From assembly GCF_048773025.1 (NCBI RefSeq), contig NC_133545.1, forward strand, positions 79,074,001-79,138,000: a stretch of 64,000 bases of DNA, in the 5' to 3' direction. This stretch comes from Camelus bactrianus (taxonomy: Eukaryota; Chordata; Mammalia; Artiodactyla; Camelidae). The notes below the pieces were generated by a model that worked only from the letters and a program-made list of their open reading frames with translations, did not search any database and was not told where the DNA came from. Within the stretch, counting starts at the first letter, position 1. Every line of letters begins with the position of its first letter. Position numbers and translations under genes: made by a program. This document shows, in pieces, positions 16,676 to 28,563 of the stretch.

Positions 16676-18409
16676 CTACAGGTGAGGATCTGTGATGGCT
16701 TCTAAACTACTTCCCTTCCCCATCCATGTTTTGTATCTTATGTTCCCTTAGACTAAATAATATATTCTCATGTCCTGTAACTCTTTGGAACCTCATTCTT
16801 CATTTAACTGATTCTGGGATGCACCATATTTATTTTATTTCTTGTATGAATAGATGCTAGTAGGAAATTTATCATATGTTAAGCAATATATAGTCACTTT
16901 TTGTAACGGGATTTAGTGTGCCTGTGTATTTGACAATCTATGTTGTTGAACTTTTAGCTTCCAATGCAGGGGTCCCATGCCCAGTTCTGGAGTGTTGGGG
17001 GGTCTCCGGGTTGATTTCCGATTGTATACAATGCAATTTCACATCTGAACCACTCCAGATTTTTGAGTGGAGCAGTAAATTATTTACAGTGCCTCAAATT
17101 TAGTAACAAAATTGCAATGTTTCCAAAACTTCTATTAAAGTGTATAGTTTTCTAACATGCCTTATATATACTTCATCAAGTAATGCAGTTAGAATTTTGT
17201 CTCATTTTAGAAAATGTTCAACAAAAGTATATTGTATTTTGGAATTTCATTTGAATTTTAAGCATGACTAAGAATCTACCATATTTTAAATCTCAATGTC
17301 TCTCCCAAATTTCAGTCTACTCCTTAAGGCTGCTGAACTGCTTTACAGCACCACTGTTTACTTTCACGTGCTGAATACTATGTACGTATAATTAGAGTAA
17401 GGTTAAATGTATGCTTCCTGAGTTTCTTGCAGACATAGCGTCAACATACATAACAAAACATAGTTTATAAAGAATGTCACTTCAATGCTGGAATGTTACT
17501 TGATTATACAGTTATAGCTAACCTAATGGTTAAAATGATAAATGTTGGAAGCCTTTTCAATTTGATTTCCAAATGAAACACAAATACTTTACTACTATTC
17601 TCTTTGGGCTAGTTTGGAGTTAATCGTTCGGTGGACAGTTTCCTAAGAAGAGAAAAATTGGACTTCTCAATTGAAAAGGAAAAGAAAACACTTCTTCAAA
17701 ATTTTTGCCTCTATAGTAAAGTTCCTGGGTTTTTTAAATGGAAGCAAACAGTAGTAATTTTTAATTTACGCTGTAAATACAATCAGGCTATAATGTGTGA
17801 CTTTATACATCTCACGTGTGGTGTAAATAGTATTTTATTACTTATAACCGTAAGACACTGTATATTTCTCCAACCATATACTTTGTTTACATAGAGTTCT
17901 CTATTTTTTCTTGTTATTTCCTTTCATAAATTAAATATAAGAGCTATTTCACATTTAAAGAAGAAAATTACATTATGATTTTTGTCACTATATTTAATTG
18001 ACTTTGCATCTTGATCATTTAATTTATAAATTAAAACATTTTTTCTGATAAACAGGATCATGAAGCCCAAACTTACTGGCTATCCATTTTAGAGCTAATA
18101 AATGTTGGTGTTAGAGAAGATATCAATTAAGTTAAAGGATTGAGATTTAAAGCACATAGAACAACAACAAATACAAAAAACAAACACATTTTAATCTCAG
18201 TTTTCTTTCCAAGTGGAAAAAAGTCTGCTAAAGAGAGAGACAAATATCTCCCAATTCAATTTTGTGTGTCTACCAGTGGACATTGAGATAACTTTCCATT
18301 TGTGAAGTTAGAAGTACTGCTGTAGCCTCTGGAGAATTTCAGTTCCATCAGTATTTTTGCCTGCAAACAACTCTCCCTGCTGGATACAATTTTCCCTTTA
18401 CATTTGTAT

Positions 18410-18620
18410 AGACTGTAGATACACTGACCCAGCACCTATGATGTGTTAGACAATGTACCAGATACACTATTCACACTATCTCACTTAATTTTCATACAAC
18501 AGCTACTAGACATGCACTATTATCCCATTTTATGGATTAGGAAACTGAGGCCAAAGAATAATGGACCAAGTTCTTCTAAGCAGTGAATGGTGGACCCAGA
18601 GGTCCTGCTCAGCCTGACCC
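18410..18620 (+). repeat. MIR-like SINE relic
   Basis: It shows the MIR string of phrases: 'cacctatgatgtgttagac', 'ttattatcccattttatgg' in decayed form, 'gaaactgaggccaaagaa' and 'agcagtgaatggtgga'. The cassette B copy is at about 45,160-45,340. Confidence 0.75.
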
Positions 18621-20724
18621 CAAAATCAGGTTCTTTGAAAACATCCCTTCACCATCAGAAAAGGAAACGTGTCAATTCACAAAACTTAGTTTAGTAACAA
18701 ATTTCGGCTTCGGGCTAAACACTTTCATGATGTTATACGTGAGCCCTTTCATATAAGTGTGCATGTACACAAAGACAAATCTTACTACGATATTTGTACA
18801 ATCTTGTCTATGCTGTCCTTTACTCTGAGGATTTGTTTTACTATCTCTCCTAAATTTTTACAGCTAGTCCCCATTCATATTCCCACTTTTCCAAATATTT
18901 TAAACTATTATTCCAATTTAATTGTCTCTTGCCTTCCCTCTATTACCTTGAAAGAAAAAAATGACATTCCTCTGATACCTACCTGTGACTACGAGTTTTG
19001 TTCCACCACCGAAGATTTTACTATATAATTCCACAGTGATTCAACCCGCATCAAAAACTTTAGACTAATTTAGCTTCTCTGAGTTCTTCAAATCTTAGTG
19101 GAACTGTGCTGGCCTGGGATTCAAGAGATCAGGGTTCTGCACCTGGTTCCTTTTGCTCATAACAAGTTCTGTAGCTAAGCAAATCAATAAGTTAAAGCTT
19201 TCGGTGCTTATTTACTTGAAGACATAATGTGAGAGTAAATCCATTCAACATCCCTACTAGTCCTAAGTGAGACCAAAATGAAACAAGATCTGAAAAAGCA
19301 AATTGACTAAGAATGCCGGAGCAAAGAGAGATTATCATAATTGCTATTAGCTTATCATTATTATTAGCAATTTGTGCTGATTGTAAGCTCCAACGTGGTA
19401 TTTTAATATCACGAGACCAAAGCTTGCCCTTACTGATGGAACTCAGTATTTGGGACTTGCAACTGGGTCTGTGGTCATTAACTGCGAAGGCTTGTCCCTT
19501 TGTTTGCAATTCAGTGTGCTCTGATATGTCTGGAATTCTCAAAGCCATCAACATGGGGCAAGTGCTTTTCGCACACACAGTGAAAAGGCAATTCTTTGTC
19601 TAGTCTTTCCCCTTGCATCTCCAGGGTTAAGAAAATCAAAGGGAAACTTGGCTAAAGCCTGATATATACAGTCAGCATATGGAACTGCTTCACTTGTGTT
19701 GTTCAAAACAAAAGGCTTCTTTCCGTCTATCAACAGCACAATCTATTTTCATTCCAAGCTTTTACCAGAAACTTCAGCCTCAAACTGACTTCTGTCCAGC
19801 TCATGCACAGAGTTCAGCCTGCAAGTCCTGACAGTGGACCTTCAAGACAGAATGACCAGAGAGATGGCAGGATGCCTGGCCCTCAAATCCTCCCGGTATC
19901 ACGTTGGATCATGAAGACCCTACCTGCCTGACCCTGTCTGCCGAGGGCCACCATCTGTGAATGACATTCAGTGTTACGGTGCCCAGAGCATCGATGCCCT
20001 AGGAGTACAAATGGATTTGATTAAAGACCGTTTCTTTCAGTTTATAAAATGCACGCTGCAGGCACTATCCCATCTTCTCTCACTTCCCGCCTAAATCTTG
20101 TCTATTGAAGTCCTTTTCTAATTTTATAGTGTAAGAACATACCATATTTGAAAATTTGGTGTGCTCATTTTATCTGATAATAAAAAGTATGTATTCCACC
20201 CCATTTTCTACTTTTTTCTTTCTTATGTGTAACATTGAGATAGGGCAGACACCTGATTCTACTACCTTTGAGAATAAAATCTTACCCCATGCCTCTTGCT
20301 AGATCATCACAGGCCTTGTTTCTTAGTGTCTTCGATGTTCTGTTCTCATTTCATGCTCTGCCTGTATGTGTGTTTTCTATGTGAGACCTTCTCAAATAGA
20401 TTTTGGAAACCAGCTGCTTAAATAAATGACAGCAAGTTCATGCATCTCAGCTTGCTTCTTTTTTTGTCCCAGAGATTTATCATTTAATAAGGCCTAACAA
20501 TTATGACATGAGGAATGGGAAATCATGTTTGCAAATTCTAATTCTGTGATATAGATGCAAAACATTCGGAAATCACACAGAATTGTGCCTGTTTTATCCT
20601 TGTGCCCCTATTTTTTCAGTATTTATATAAATATGTAAAAATTGGCCCTGTTAACATTCAAGATGGAGCTCAGAAAACCACATTAATTATAAATGTGGTC
20701 AAGAATCAAAGAACCTGTAATAAC

Positions 20725-20850
20725 CTTTAGTGAAAAAGAATATGAAAATGAATATATGTATGTAGATGGGTGACTGGGACACTGTGCTGTACACCAGAAA
20801 CTGACACATTGTAACTGACTGTGCTTCAATTGAGAAAAAAAAAAAAAGAA
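20725..20850 (+). mobile_element. LINE-1 3' end fragment
   Basis: It contains 'gaatatgaaaatgaatatatg', 'ctgtacaccagaaactgacac' and 'ctgtgcttcaatt' then an A run, the ending of ruminant and camelid-type LINE-1 elements. No such sequence is at the matching cassette B site (about 47,400-47,440), so the insertion is cassette-specific. Confidence 0.8.
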
Positions 20851-21789
20851 TCAAATAACCAACCCAGCTCTGCCTGGGCAGCCAAGTCTGTGCTTTTCTC
20901 ACTTCAATTCTCACTACATTGGAAAGTATGGTTACATCTTACCCTGCTGTCTGAACCCTCTAAATCTCCTCTCTGACTTGAAGATTTTCATGTATAGAGT
21001 CAGTTCTTTGTCGAGAGTGTAATGTAGAGTTAATGTTCCTTAAATTATCAAAGACAAACAATAAGAAGAATTACATATTTGAGTGTTTAATAAATGCATA
21101 GTCAACATGTTTTACAGGGATTTTGTGTTTTTTATTTTTTTGAGGTCTGGGATGATTCTAAAGTAACTTCTGTCTAGAATCCAATTCTTACTTAAAAGAC
21201 CAGATGAGTCGTTGCAGAGTCTGACTTCTTAAGGATGAACTCTTGAGCTATTCATTGCTGAATGAAAATACCCGATGGTTTCCAAGGCATTGAATGAAAA
21301 TCCTGCGCTGCTCATCGGAGAACCCGATTCAGTTTGGTATTTTCTCCAGTATTTGGTTTGGCATTTTCCACCCCTGTCGTGAGTGTAAATGCAGCTGTGA
21401 GTTGTGCAAGTCAGGAATGCAGTGCAGTACAACTGTTGTAGTTCTTTTAACAGCTTCCATATTTCGAGCTGATTTGATACCAATACAGAAAGATAACTGA
21501 GGCCTGTGGAGTCATTCTTGAGAGACACCCCAAGAATTATAGTTTGAGTACTCAAGAAATGCATGTACAATATGATCTACCTGATGTCTTGTGGGGGGGA
21601 GTTCATTTCAGTGCCGTGAATAGAAGCAGAAGCATTATTTTCATATACGAGTAATACAAATTATAGGTATTACTAATTAAGAAGTCAATTAAAGGATCCA
21701 TTTAAAAGATCAGGCTACAGAAGAGTAAATATTCAGAATATAAAACTTACACTTAATATTTCTCACATCACATAATGGTCCAGACCATG

Positions 21790-21990
21790 CATTTGGGAAT
21801 AGAAAAATCTCTATTGGATCTCAAATTTTGCCACAGTAACTAGTCACGTGACTTTAGGCAAGTAACTGAACGTCTCTAAACCTCAGTTTCCTTGTCTATG
21901 AAATGGGAAGAAGAGGATTCCTGTTGAGGAATGAGATAAGGCACTCAAACCATCTATCACGGAGTCTGGCCCTCAGTAAATAGTACCTGA
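21790..21990 (+). repeat. MIR-like SINE relic
   Basis: Contains 'gtgactttaggcaagtaac', 'aaacctcagtttccttgtc' and 'tatgaaatgggaagaagagg', which are MIR signatures. The cassette B copy is at about 48,350-48,560, with the same phrases. Confidence 0.8.
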
Positions 21991-22996
21991 TATTCTTATT
22001 CTCTTTACGGGGATGGTTTGGGGCCATTTCACCAAATTCTACCATCAGACAAAAAATATGGATTTTATAAGCAATAACTATTACATCAACTGAGAAAGGA
22101 AACAAGCTCATCGGTCCGAGACATCCTGCCTTGGAAACTGTTTGATAGCTGGGACTTGTCCTTTGTTTTGTTCACCCTTTTATCTGCAGCATCCAGCCCA
22201 GAAACTGTCCTCAGTAAATGTTTGCCAAGAGAAAGAAAGAGCAAATGAGGATGTAAAACCGTGCAGACTCTTTTCATGGACTTTGGAGCAGAAACGGCTC
22301 CTTGAGCTCACAAATTCCGTTAAACTGGTCTGTATCCAGGTACCATAACAAAAGATGCGATAGCATAAGTTTCAACTGACCTCAGCCTACCTCCAAGAAA
22401 CTAGAATAATAAGAACTGGGCTTTATTGATGTTCTGTAGACATTTACCATGAGAATTTTTTCGTATTGCTGTTAGGTCTGAAATGGAAACCAATAATATA
22501 GGTTTTGCAGGTTTGGGGGGAAAAGGAGAATGGTGTTTTATCTCAAATTATAGAGAAGAGAAAAGTAAGAAAAGAGCTTCTCAATTAATAGACTGTCTAC
22601 AAGAAAAGGAACTTGAACCGATAACTTATACCAACTTAAGGACATAATATGATAATGGTATAAGAATATTGAAACATAAACAAAACAATGAAACAGACAT
22701 GACCTTCAGAATATTTTAATACCTAACCTGAGTCTGCTGTCTACATTTGTGTGTGTGTGCATATTCTAAGAGAAGAATTTCAATCTGCTTCCGAGCAGGG
22801 TAGAGAACAAACCATTTACAAAATAGTTTTCTTTCCATATACGGTGACCAGCAGCTGCAAAATTATGGTTCGCGTGCTGAAGCCAAGAATGTGGCAGTCA
22901 GATAAGGGGGATCCTAAATTGTTGGGGTTTTTTTTCCCCTAAAAAGCATCTGTCAGTTTTTCATTACTAAGGCAAAAATAGAAGAAAGTTACTTAC

Positions 22997-23065
22997 CAGG
23001 GGCGGTCGGTCACTATGAGCTCAGTCCCTTCTCCAAATATCTTCCTCCAGCCCCTTTTGCAGCCC
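22997..23065 (-). pseudogene. TRGJ: TRGJ segment, cassette A, probably non-functional
   Basis: On the minus strand the core reads GWRKIFGEGTELIVT, a standard TRGJ with the Phe-Gly-X-Gly motif, ending at a GTAAGT donor. Two defects are seen compared with cassette B. The heptamer position reads CACACCC and lacks the GTG next to the coding end. The end of the segment is four bases longer (GACCGCCCCTG), leaving two bases instead of one before the donor, so splicing to TRGC EX1 would shift the frame. It could still be transcribed. An assembly error is possible. Confidence 0.85.
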
Positions 23066-23093
23066 GGGTGTGATCTGAGTTCCTATAAAAATC
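23066..23093 (-). promoter_or_regulatory. Degenerate 12-RSS of cassette A TRGJ
   Basis: Heptamer position CACACCC (23,066-23,072), 12-base spacer, then nonamer GATTTTTAT (23,085-23,093) as read on the minus strand. The nonamer is two changes off the consensus GGTTTTTGT. The heptamer lacks the essential GTG at the cleavage edge, so RAG recombination here should be poor or absent. Confidence 0.75.
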
Positions 23094-24000
23094 TCAGCCT
23101 TCCCCTCGCTTCATGATGTGACTAGCAGTTAAAAAATTTTGTACTGGCAATTTGACCTTCTGGGTTCGTTTGGAAGTCCTTGAACGTAGATTTTATGGTA
23201 TCTGATATTTTATAAGTTTTCCTGAAATAAATGGACCCAAATATCTGTTTTCCACGGAGGAGTAATTATTAAAAGCACCAATAAAAGATGAAAAGGATAA
23301 AAGCAGGAAAAGAAGACACAGCACCAACCAATCAGCCAACTGTTTTTCTAAACTACCAGGAAAAGTATTCAGAGAAACAACACTTTTCTTTCCCCTCCAG
23401 GTGTTCAGCTGCGTTGAAACTGCTCCGAGTTTGCATCAAAGGAAGACCCCTCTGTTCTCACCAACACCAGGGCTGCTCCGTTAGAGGCTTGGGAATGTAT
23501 TTCTGAAAGGAGGAAGCTCTTCAGTAACTGAAAATGCAAATATGCCAACACAAGTGTACTGAGAGATGGGAACAAGTTCTCCATTCACTGGACAACGTGA
23601 TTCTTTACCACAGTAATGCGAAGTGAGAAAAATTAGTTCTGTGATGACATTATTTTTCGTAGGCTAAAGGAAGAAATTTGTGGAATTCTATCTTCTTTGA
23701 AAGGATAGATTTCTTATTTAAACTAAAACTTGAAAACAAAGCCCAGTTCTCTGATATGGTGATTGCTCTATCATGTTTTATCCAATCAACTGGAAATTCT
23801 TTGTTTCAACACTTTTTCATTACAGGACCAAATTTCCTGCATGGCTACATTTGTGGGAACACATTCTCCATCTTCTTGAATATATACACAGATCTGACCC
23901 CCTCTTTTCTTCTTTGTCCTTTAATTCAGTTCTTTTGGGGTTGTTTGATGTGGTGAGAAAAGCATACTTTCTTCTTGCTGTTTTCATTTCTTTTCTTTTT

Positions 24001-24080
24001 TAAAATGTATTGAAGTCTAGTTGACTTCCATATTATACTAGTTTCAAGTGTACAACACAGTGATTTGATATTCCTGCTCA
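24001..24080 (-). mobile_element. LINE-1-like fragment, antisense
   Basis: Text such as 'gtattgaagtctagttgac', 'tactagtttcaagtgtacaa' and 'cagtgatttgat' is typical of LINE-1 tails read in reverse. It is short and old. Confidence 0.6.
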
Positions 24081-24429
24081 TACTTGCTTTGAATTCCCCT
24101 TCTCTGCTGTTAGCAATGCCTCTGTGATCTTAGATGCTCCACAGTCCCTCTGAATCCCAAATACCTCATGCATAAAGGGGGATGATAATATCTAGGTCAT
24201 AAAAAAAAAAAAAAGATGTAAAGTTCAAGATCTGCCGCCTACCTGGTGCTCAGCCCTGGCCACTGAGGAAGCAGAATAACGTGGCCATCTCAGCCAAGGT
24301 GGTTGTCTTGTCTTTCAGGTTGTCTGGGTTTGAGAGGCTCCTGAGAGGAAAAGTCATCACGGAGGACTCCTGACCATCTCATCTGCATCTTCTTTACCCA
24401 GGGCCCAGGCCACAGACAATAATGGCCAG

Positions 24430-24605
24430 TGCTAACTTTTATAAAACTCTTAATACGTGACAAGCTTCCTTACTATGTGTCTGAGTTCTTTACGTGTATT
24501 GACCCAGTGAACAGTCCAGCAGCCCTCCAAGAAAGGAACACTTACTATACCCCTTTACAGATGGGGAGACTGAATCTGAGAATATCAGATAGGGTAAGCT
24601 GTATA
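24430..24605 (+). repeat. MIR-like SINE relic
   Basis: Contains 'tactatgtgtctgagttctttacgtg', 'cagccctccaagaaagg' and 'tttacagatggggagactgaa', all typical of MIR. Confidence 0.7.
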
Positions 24606-26299
24606 TCCCATGTGAGCGCCTGTATGTATTAGAGAAAGTGGGTATCAGAGTTGAAAAGGGACCTGCTCCATCACAGATTTCTGAACTGGACACAGTAAGT
24701 CAATTAATTTTGTACAGTTGCCTCCAAAAATCCTTGATTCACTTTTGAATTTTTCAATGTGGCGGCCACCTCCCCAGTGAACCTGTTTTCTCCAAGCTCG
24801 GGCACAGTGACCTCCTACCAATCGTAGGTCCTGATGCTCAGGTTCCCATCATAAAGGGTATTCCATTTCTTAGCAACTCTTAGGTTGTTAGCAATGAGGT
24901 CAAAGTGTGCCCAGGCACCATTCAAACTCAGCAAACAAAGTAGTCAGATCAGCTTCTAGTATGGTGTTTAACTAAGTCACCATGGTTAAACTGGAAGTCC
25001 TTTATGTCCTTTCCCTCTGCCTGTGGATAGTATCTCTGTACTTAACAGCAGGCTGAGAGTGGAGCAGGGCAGCACCAAAGACAATAATCCAGAGGCATGT
25101 CTTTGTGGTCCAACTTAATGTTTTTATTTGCATCAATAACTAGTTTTTGTCTTGCCTTTTTTCCATGTTAAAAAAAATCCTAGAACCCAAAAGTCAGAAA
25201 AAATTAATTGCATAATGAAATTTTCATCAGGCCAAAGCAGGGGTCAGTGAGCTGTGAAAACAGGGTTAAGAGCAGAGTCGAGGTTTGCAACCCCTTGGGG
25301 ACTGGGGACAATGCTGTTCTGTAAGGACATGAGTGACAAGCTGGTTCCTCTTGATGGCCACACCCCTCATTGTCACCAGGTCACAGAATTCCCTTCTCCT
25401 TGGAGTCAGGCACTGGGATGGATGCAAGAAGAGGAAAGAATTTTATTAGGAGGATGGAGAAGATAAAGTAAAGGAACCACACAGAAACGGAGCTAAAGTA
25501 AGTTTCTGCCCCCTTTACCCCCACCTCTTCTCATACATACTAGGGTGTGGGGGTTCTTAGCCTTGAACTAGGTGTGCAGTAGAGGGTGGGCTGTTGGGCT
25601 TTCTCAGAAACCAAGCATGTCTTAATTACATATCTCTAACTGCAAAATCAGAGCTCAGGAAGGTACACAATGAGTTAAGGAATCTGCGGGACCAATCTTC
25701 TTCAGGATCATTTAGACTTTCCTTATATTACTCATTTGACTGTTGCTTTTAAGCTGTATATAAACTTTGAATTTTCAGTTGAAAAGAAATATTCAGCTTC
25801 AACCTCAAAGAACTTTTATTTCTCCCCCACATATAGCAGCAGAGGGGTTTCCTATTTGGGGCTGAAGAATCAGTGACACAGGTTTTCTTTGCAAGAAGTT
25901 GACTGGTTTTACAAGAAGGCAATGAATATGGCGCTAGCTGATTTGTATGATTTTTGCCTTAATGCAAAAATCAAAGTCATGTAATTTTAGCAGCTCAACC
26001 ACCTCATTTTACAGAAGTGAGAACAGAGGTCTGGAGAGGCTGGAGATCCACCCCAAATCCCATATGTGGTGGCATTCAAGGAGAGGTGGAAGGCAGTGGG
26101 TCTGATGTCTCATCCAGGGTTGACTGCACCACCCTGAGGATTGTAGCCTACCAGCATGAGTTTGAGTGCAGGCGAGCGATGGATGAGGGCACTGAGAAGC
26201 TGCCAGTGTTTCCTGGGATTCTAACTGCCACCCCCCTGACCCCAACCCCCAACCCTACCCTACCTGCCAAATGATAACTTATGGACTGGAGTCAGGAGT

Positions 26300-26445
26300 T
26301 CCCTTCCAGGGGAGGGGCTTCAAGATGGCAGAACAGAAGGACACAGAGCTCACCCTCCCCCCACAAATACCTCAAAGGTGCCAACATGTGGAACAATCCT
26401 CACAGAATACCTGCTGAACTCCTGCAGGAGTTCACTTCCAGGCTC
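26300..26445 (+). mobile_element. LINE-1 5' UTR fragment
   Basis: The text around 26,308-26,420 ('gggcttcaagatggcagaac', 'ccccacaaatacctc', 'catgtggaacaatcc', 'ctgctgaactcctgcag') matches the usual start of a mammalian LINE-1 5' region. It breaks off without ORF1. Confidence 0.65.
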
Positions 26446-26564
26446 AGCTTTCAGTCACTTTGTGGCAAATCTCCAGAGGGTCCTTCACCCTTGAAATCAT
26501 TTGCACAACGTTTTATTTGTGTATCATTCAAGGGAGGTGGCCGGATTCTTATATTTCTGTCTAT

Positions 26565-26915
26565 GACAGCTCTGTCCAATAGAAATCACCCGTTCAAGTC
26601 ACAAATTTATAATGTTTTGACTTCTGCATTAGAAAAAGTAAAAAGACAGTTAAAATTACTGTTAGGACTATTTTTACTTTGTCCAAGATCTCCATAATAT
26701 CATTTCAACATGCAGTCAGTATGAAAATCATTAATGAGATCGTCTACCTCTTTTTTTTTTTTTTTTTTTTTTTTTGCCACTGTCTTCAAAATATAGTTTG
26801 TGTTTTATCCTCACAGGGCACCTCAGCTTGGACTGTTGGACCAACTCCATTTCAAGGGCTCAGTAGCCACATGCGGCTAGTGGCTGGTGGAAATGAGCGG
26901 CCCAGACTGTCCGCC
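26565..26915. mobile_element. hAT-type non-autonomous DNA transposon relic
   Basis: The left part reads 'ctctgtccaatagaaatc' and the right part 'tcagtagccacatgcggctagtggctgg' followed by 'cagactgtcc', which pair as the ends of a MER-class hAT element. A T run of about 27 bases (26,750-26,776) lies inside it. I do not commit to one family name. Confidence 0.6.
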
Positions 26916-27118
26916 AGATGCTCCAGAAACGCTGAGCTGGATGGTCTTAAGAAAGGTCCCTGCCTGGGTCAGCTCCTGCTCCCATCCGATTTTATGTGCA
27001 CAGGACCTGCGGAGGGGGAGTCCCAGAGGGCCGGGATTCTGAGGTCTGACCTCAGGGCAACCCGAGGGACCCAGAGGCGTGGCATTTGTCAGGCCTGGAC
27101 CGACCAGTGGGTCCCAGT

Positions 27119-27157
27119 GCTTTTTGTGCAGGGGCCCGGGCGGTGCGCGGGGCTGTG
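27119..27157 (-). promoter_or_regulatory. 23-RSS of the 27-kb TRGV gene
   Basis: On the minus strand, heptamer CACAGCC (27,151-27,157), a spacer of exactly 23 bases, then nonamer ACAAAAAGC (27,119-27,127). The spacer length pairs with 12-RSS of TRGJ genes by the 12/23 rule. The heptamer has one change at position 6 and another at 7, so it may be slightly weak. Confidence 0.88.
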
Positions 27158-27465
27158 GGCGTCCCAGGCAGCGCAGTAGTACGTGCCCTCATCAGCCTTC
27201 TCCAGCTTCATCAGCGACAAGAAGCAGCTTCTGCCATCATTGTTCACCTGGGCGTTGACTTTATCACCTCTCAGTACCGAATCCCACTGCACATCCCTCT
27301 TCGACAAGGCCAGATAGAGGAGCCTCTCGGGGGCCCGGCCCTCCAGTTGGCGGTACCAGTGGACATAGGTGACCGAGCCGTAGGTCCGGCAGGGCAGGGT
27401 AGTCGAGCCCCTGGTGCGCGCCATCACCAGGGCCGGCTGCACCAGCCTTACCTCCTCCTGGTAGC
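27158..27465 (-). CDS. TRGV: TRGV V exon (27-kb gene)
   Basis: After a pyrimidine-rich CCGCAG acceptor the exon runs 308 bases to the RSS with YQEEVRLVQPALVMARTRGS at its start. Conserved Cys, Trp and Cys are all present, and KADEGTYYC is the usual FR3 end. Confidence 0.9.
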
Positions 27466-27630
27466 CTGCGGGGGAGAGGGCAGTGATGAGGGTGGGCTGA
27501 GCCCACAGCCTCCTGGTGGCTCCCCACCCACCCAGGGAAAGGGCCAGGACTTACTGGGAACCGGGAGGGCCCACAGGAGGGCCAGGCAGCCCAGCAGGGC
27601 TCTGCATCCCGCCGGGGTGGAGGGGCCCAT
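27158..27630 (-). CDS. TRGV: T-cell receptor gamma variable gene in GC-rich patch
   Basis: This encodes a germline V segment of 128 residues in two exons: leader 27,630-27,555 (MGPSTPAGCRALLGCLALLW and more) and V exon 27,465-27,158, joined with phase 1 through AGC. The V domain has the first Cys in TLPCRTY (residue 51), Trp in VHWYRQ (62) and the second Cys in GTYYCAAWD (123). A further Cys occurs at 106 (GRSCFLSL). The frame is open and all key residues are present, so it looks functional. It is not of the human V1-V8 type, and I do not assign a subgroup. It sits in GC-rich DNA unlike its AT-rich surroundings. Confidence 0.92.
27555..27630 (-). CDS. TRGV: TRGV leader exon (27-kb gene)
   Basis: ATG at 27,630 is followed by a hydrophobic leader, ending in LPVP and the first base of a Ser codon, with a GTAAGT donor at 27,554. 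It is a typical signal peptide, 25 residues long. Confidence 0.88.
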
Positions 27631-27934
27631 GGTGATCTGGGGCTCAAATCGCCAGGAGGCTCTCCAGCGGCCAGCTGGGCCGGTGGTGAGGCCAGGTCTG
27701 GGCGGGAGCCTCTGCAGCTCTCAGGTGCAGGGAGGCAACTGAGGGAGAAATGAGGGAGGGAAGGCGGGAGGGGCCAAGAGGGAGGAGACGGAAGTGTGAC
27801 CACAGGAGGAAGGCGGGGATGATAAATGTGAGAGGTCTGAGAAATGCTAAAAGAAGTTGATGGAATATTAACAGGAGCAACACAGCAATCCTTGATCAGA
27901 CATCAGCTGCACTCTGTCAGGGTGCTTGCTAACT

Positions 27935-28105
27935 GATCTACGTTCGTTGTTTTATTAAATCCTGCAAATTACCCGTGTGGGACAAATATTATCCTCAGTT
28001 TAGAAATGGGAAAGCTGGAGCTGGTTTTAAAATTGCTTTTCCAAGGCTGCATGCCCAAGGAGAATGATGCTGGAATTTGGAGCCAGGTCTGGCTATGGGC
28101 ACATC
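27935..28105 (+). repeat. MIR-like SINE relic
   Basis: Contains 'ttgttttattaaatcctgc', 'attatcctcagtttagaaatggg' and 'ccaaggctgcatgccc', matching the MIR layout in decayed form. Confidence 0.55.
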
Positions 28106-28537
28106 TCATGCTTGGTTTAGTCACTTGATACCAGTGGAGCAGGGCGTGTGCTGCTTGCTGGGGAGGAAGGGTCAAGCCCAGAAAAGCCATCCCTCCTCAG
28201 AGGGCGAGTCCGCCATCCGAGCAGCATTGGAGCATTTCCCCGAGAGGTCCCAGCAAAAGGAGATTTTAAATGCCTTCAATAACGTGATAGCTGGAGTCTC
28301 GGGCACGTTGTCTCATCTCCTTTTCCTCAGCTGTAAAAAGGGATGTCATGGGGTCGTGTGGAGAGTAAACAGGATTACGTGACTGCAGCATGCAGCCGGG
28401 TCCCATATGCAGAGAAGATGCTCAAGAAATGATGGGGATTATTTCCTCACCTTGAAACTGGGCAGCTGGTGGTAGATGATTCCTGCTGTCCACTTAGTGT
28501 AGAAATTATAGGGAATGTTACAGTTTTGGAGAATCTG

Positions 28538-28563
28538 GGGTGTGTGTGTGTGTGTGTGTGTGT
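28538..28563. repeat. (TG)n microsatellite
   Basis: Thirteen TG units in a row in the unique V block. It is a simple repeat with no coding role. Confidence 0.95.

Larger units (their letters stand above)
16083..22996 (-). other. J-to-C intron, cassette A
   Basis: About 6.9 kb between the J donor and EX1. I searched for other J motifs (Phe-Gly-X-Gly-Thr in minus-strand frames) and found none. It holds a SINE (16,531-16,675), MIR-like relics near 18,410-18,620 and 21,790-21,990, and a LINE-1 tail at 20,725-20,850. The remainder is AT-rich and aligns to 42,580-49,600 in cassette B. Confidence 0.55.
23094..26290. other. Region between V and J, cassette A
   Basis: No gene is seen. A LINE-1-like stretch lies at about 24,001-24,075, MIR-like relics at 24,430-24,600 and 25,985-26,190, and an A run at 24,200-24,214. 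The homology to cassette B stops near 25,200 (partner about 52,110); beyond that the DNA is unique to this V block. Confidence 0.5.

Noticed and set aside
17281-17310. A J-like Phe-Gly text in the J-C intron
   Set aside because: The third glycine of the J motif is missing and no RSS is next to it.
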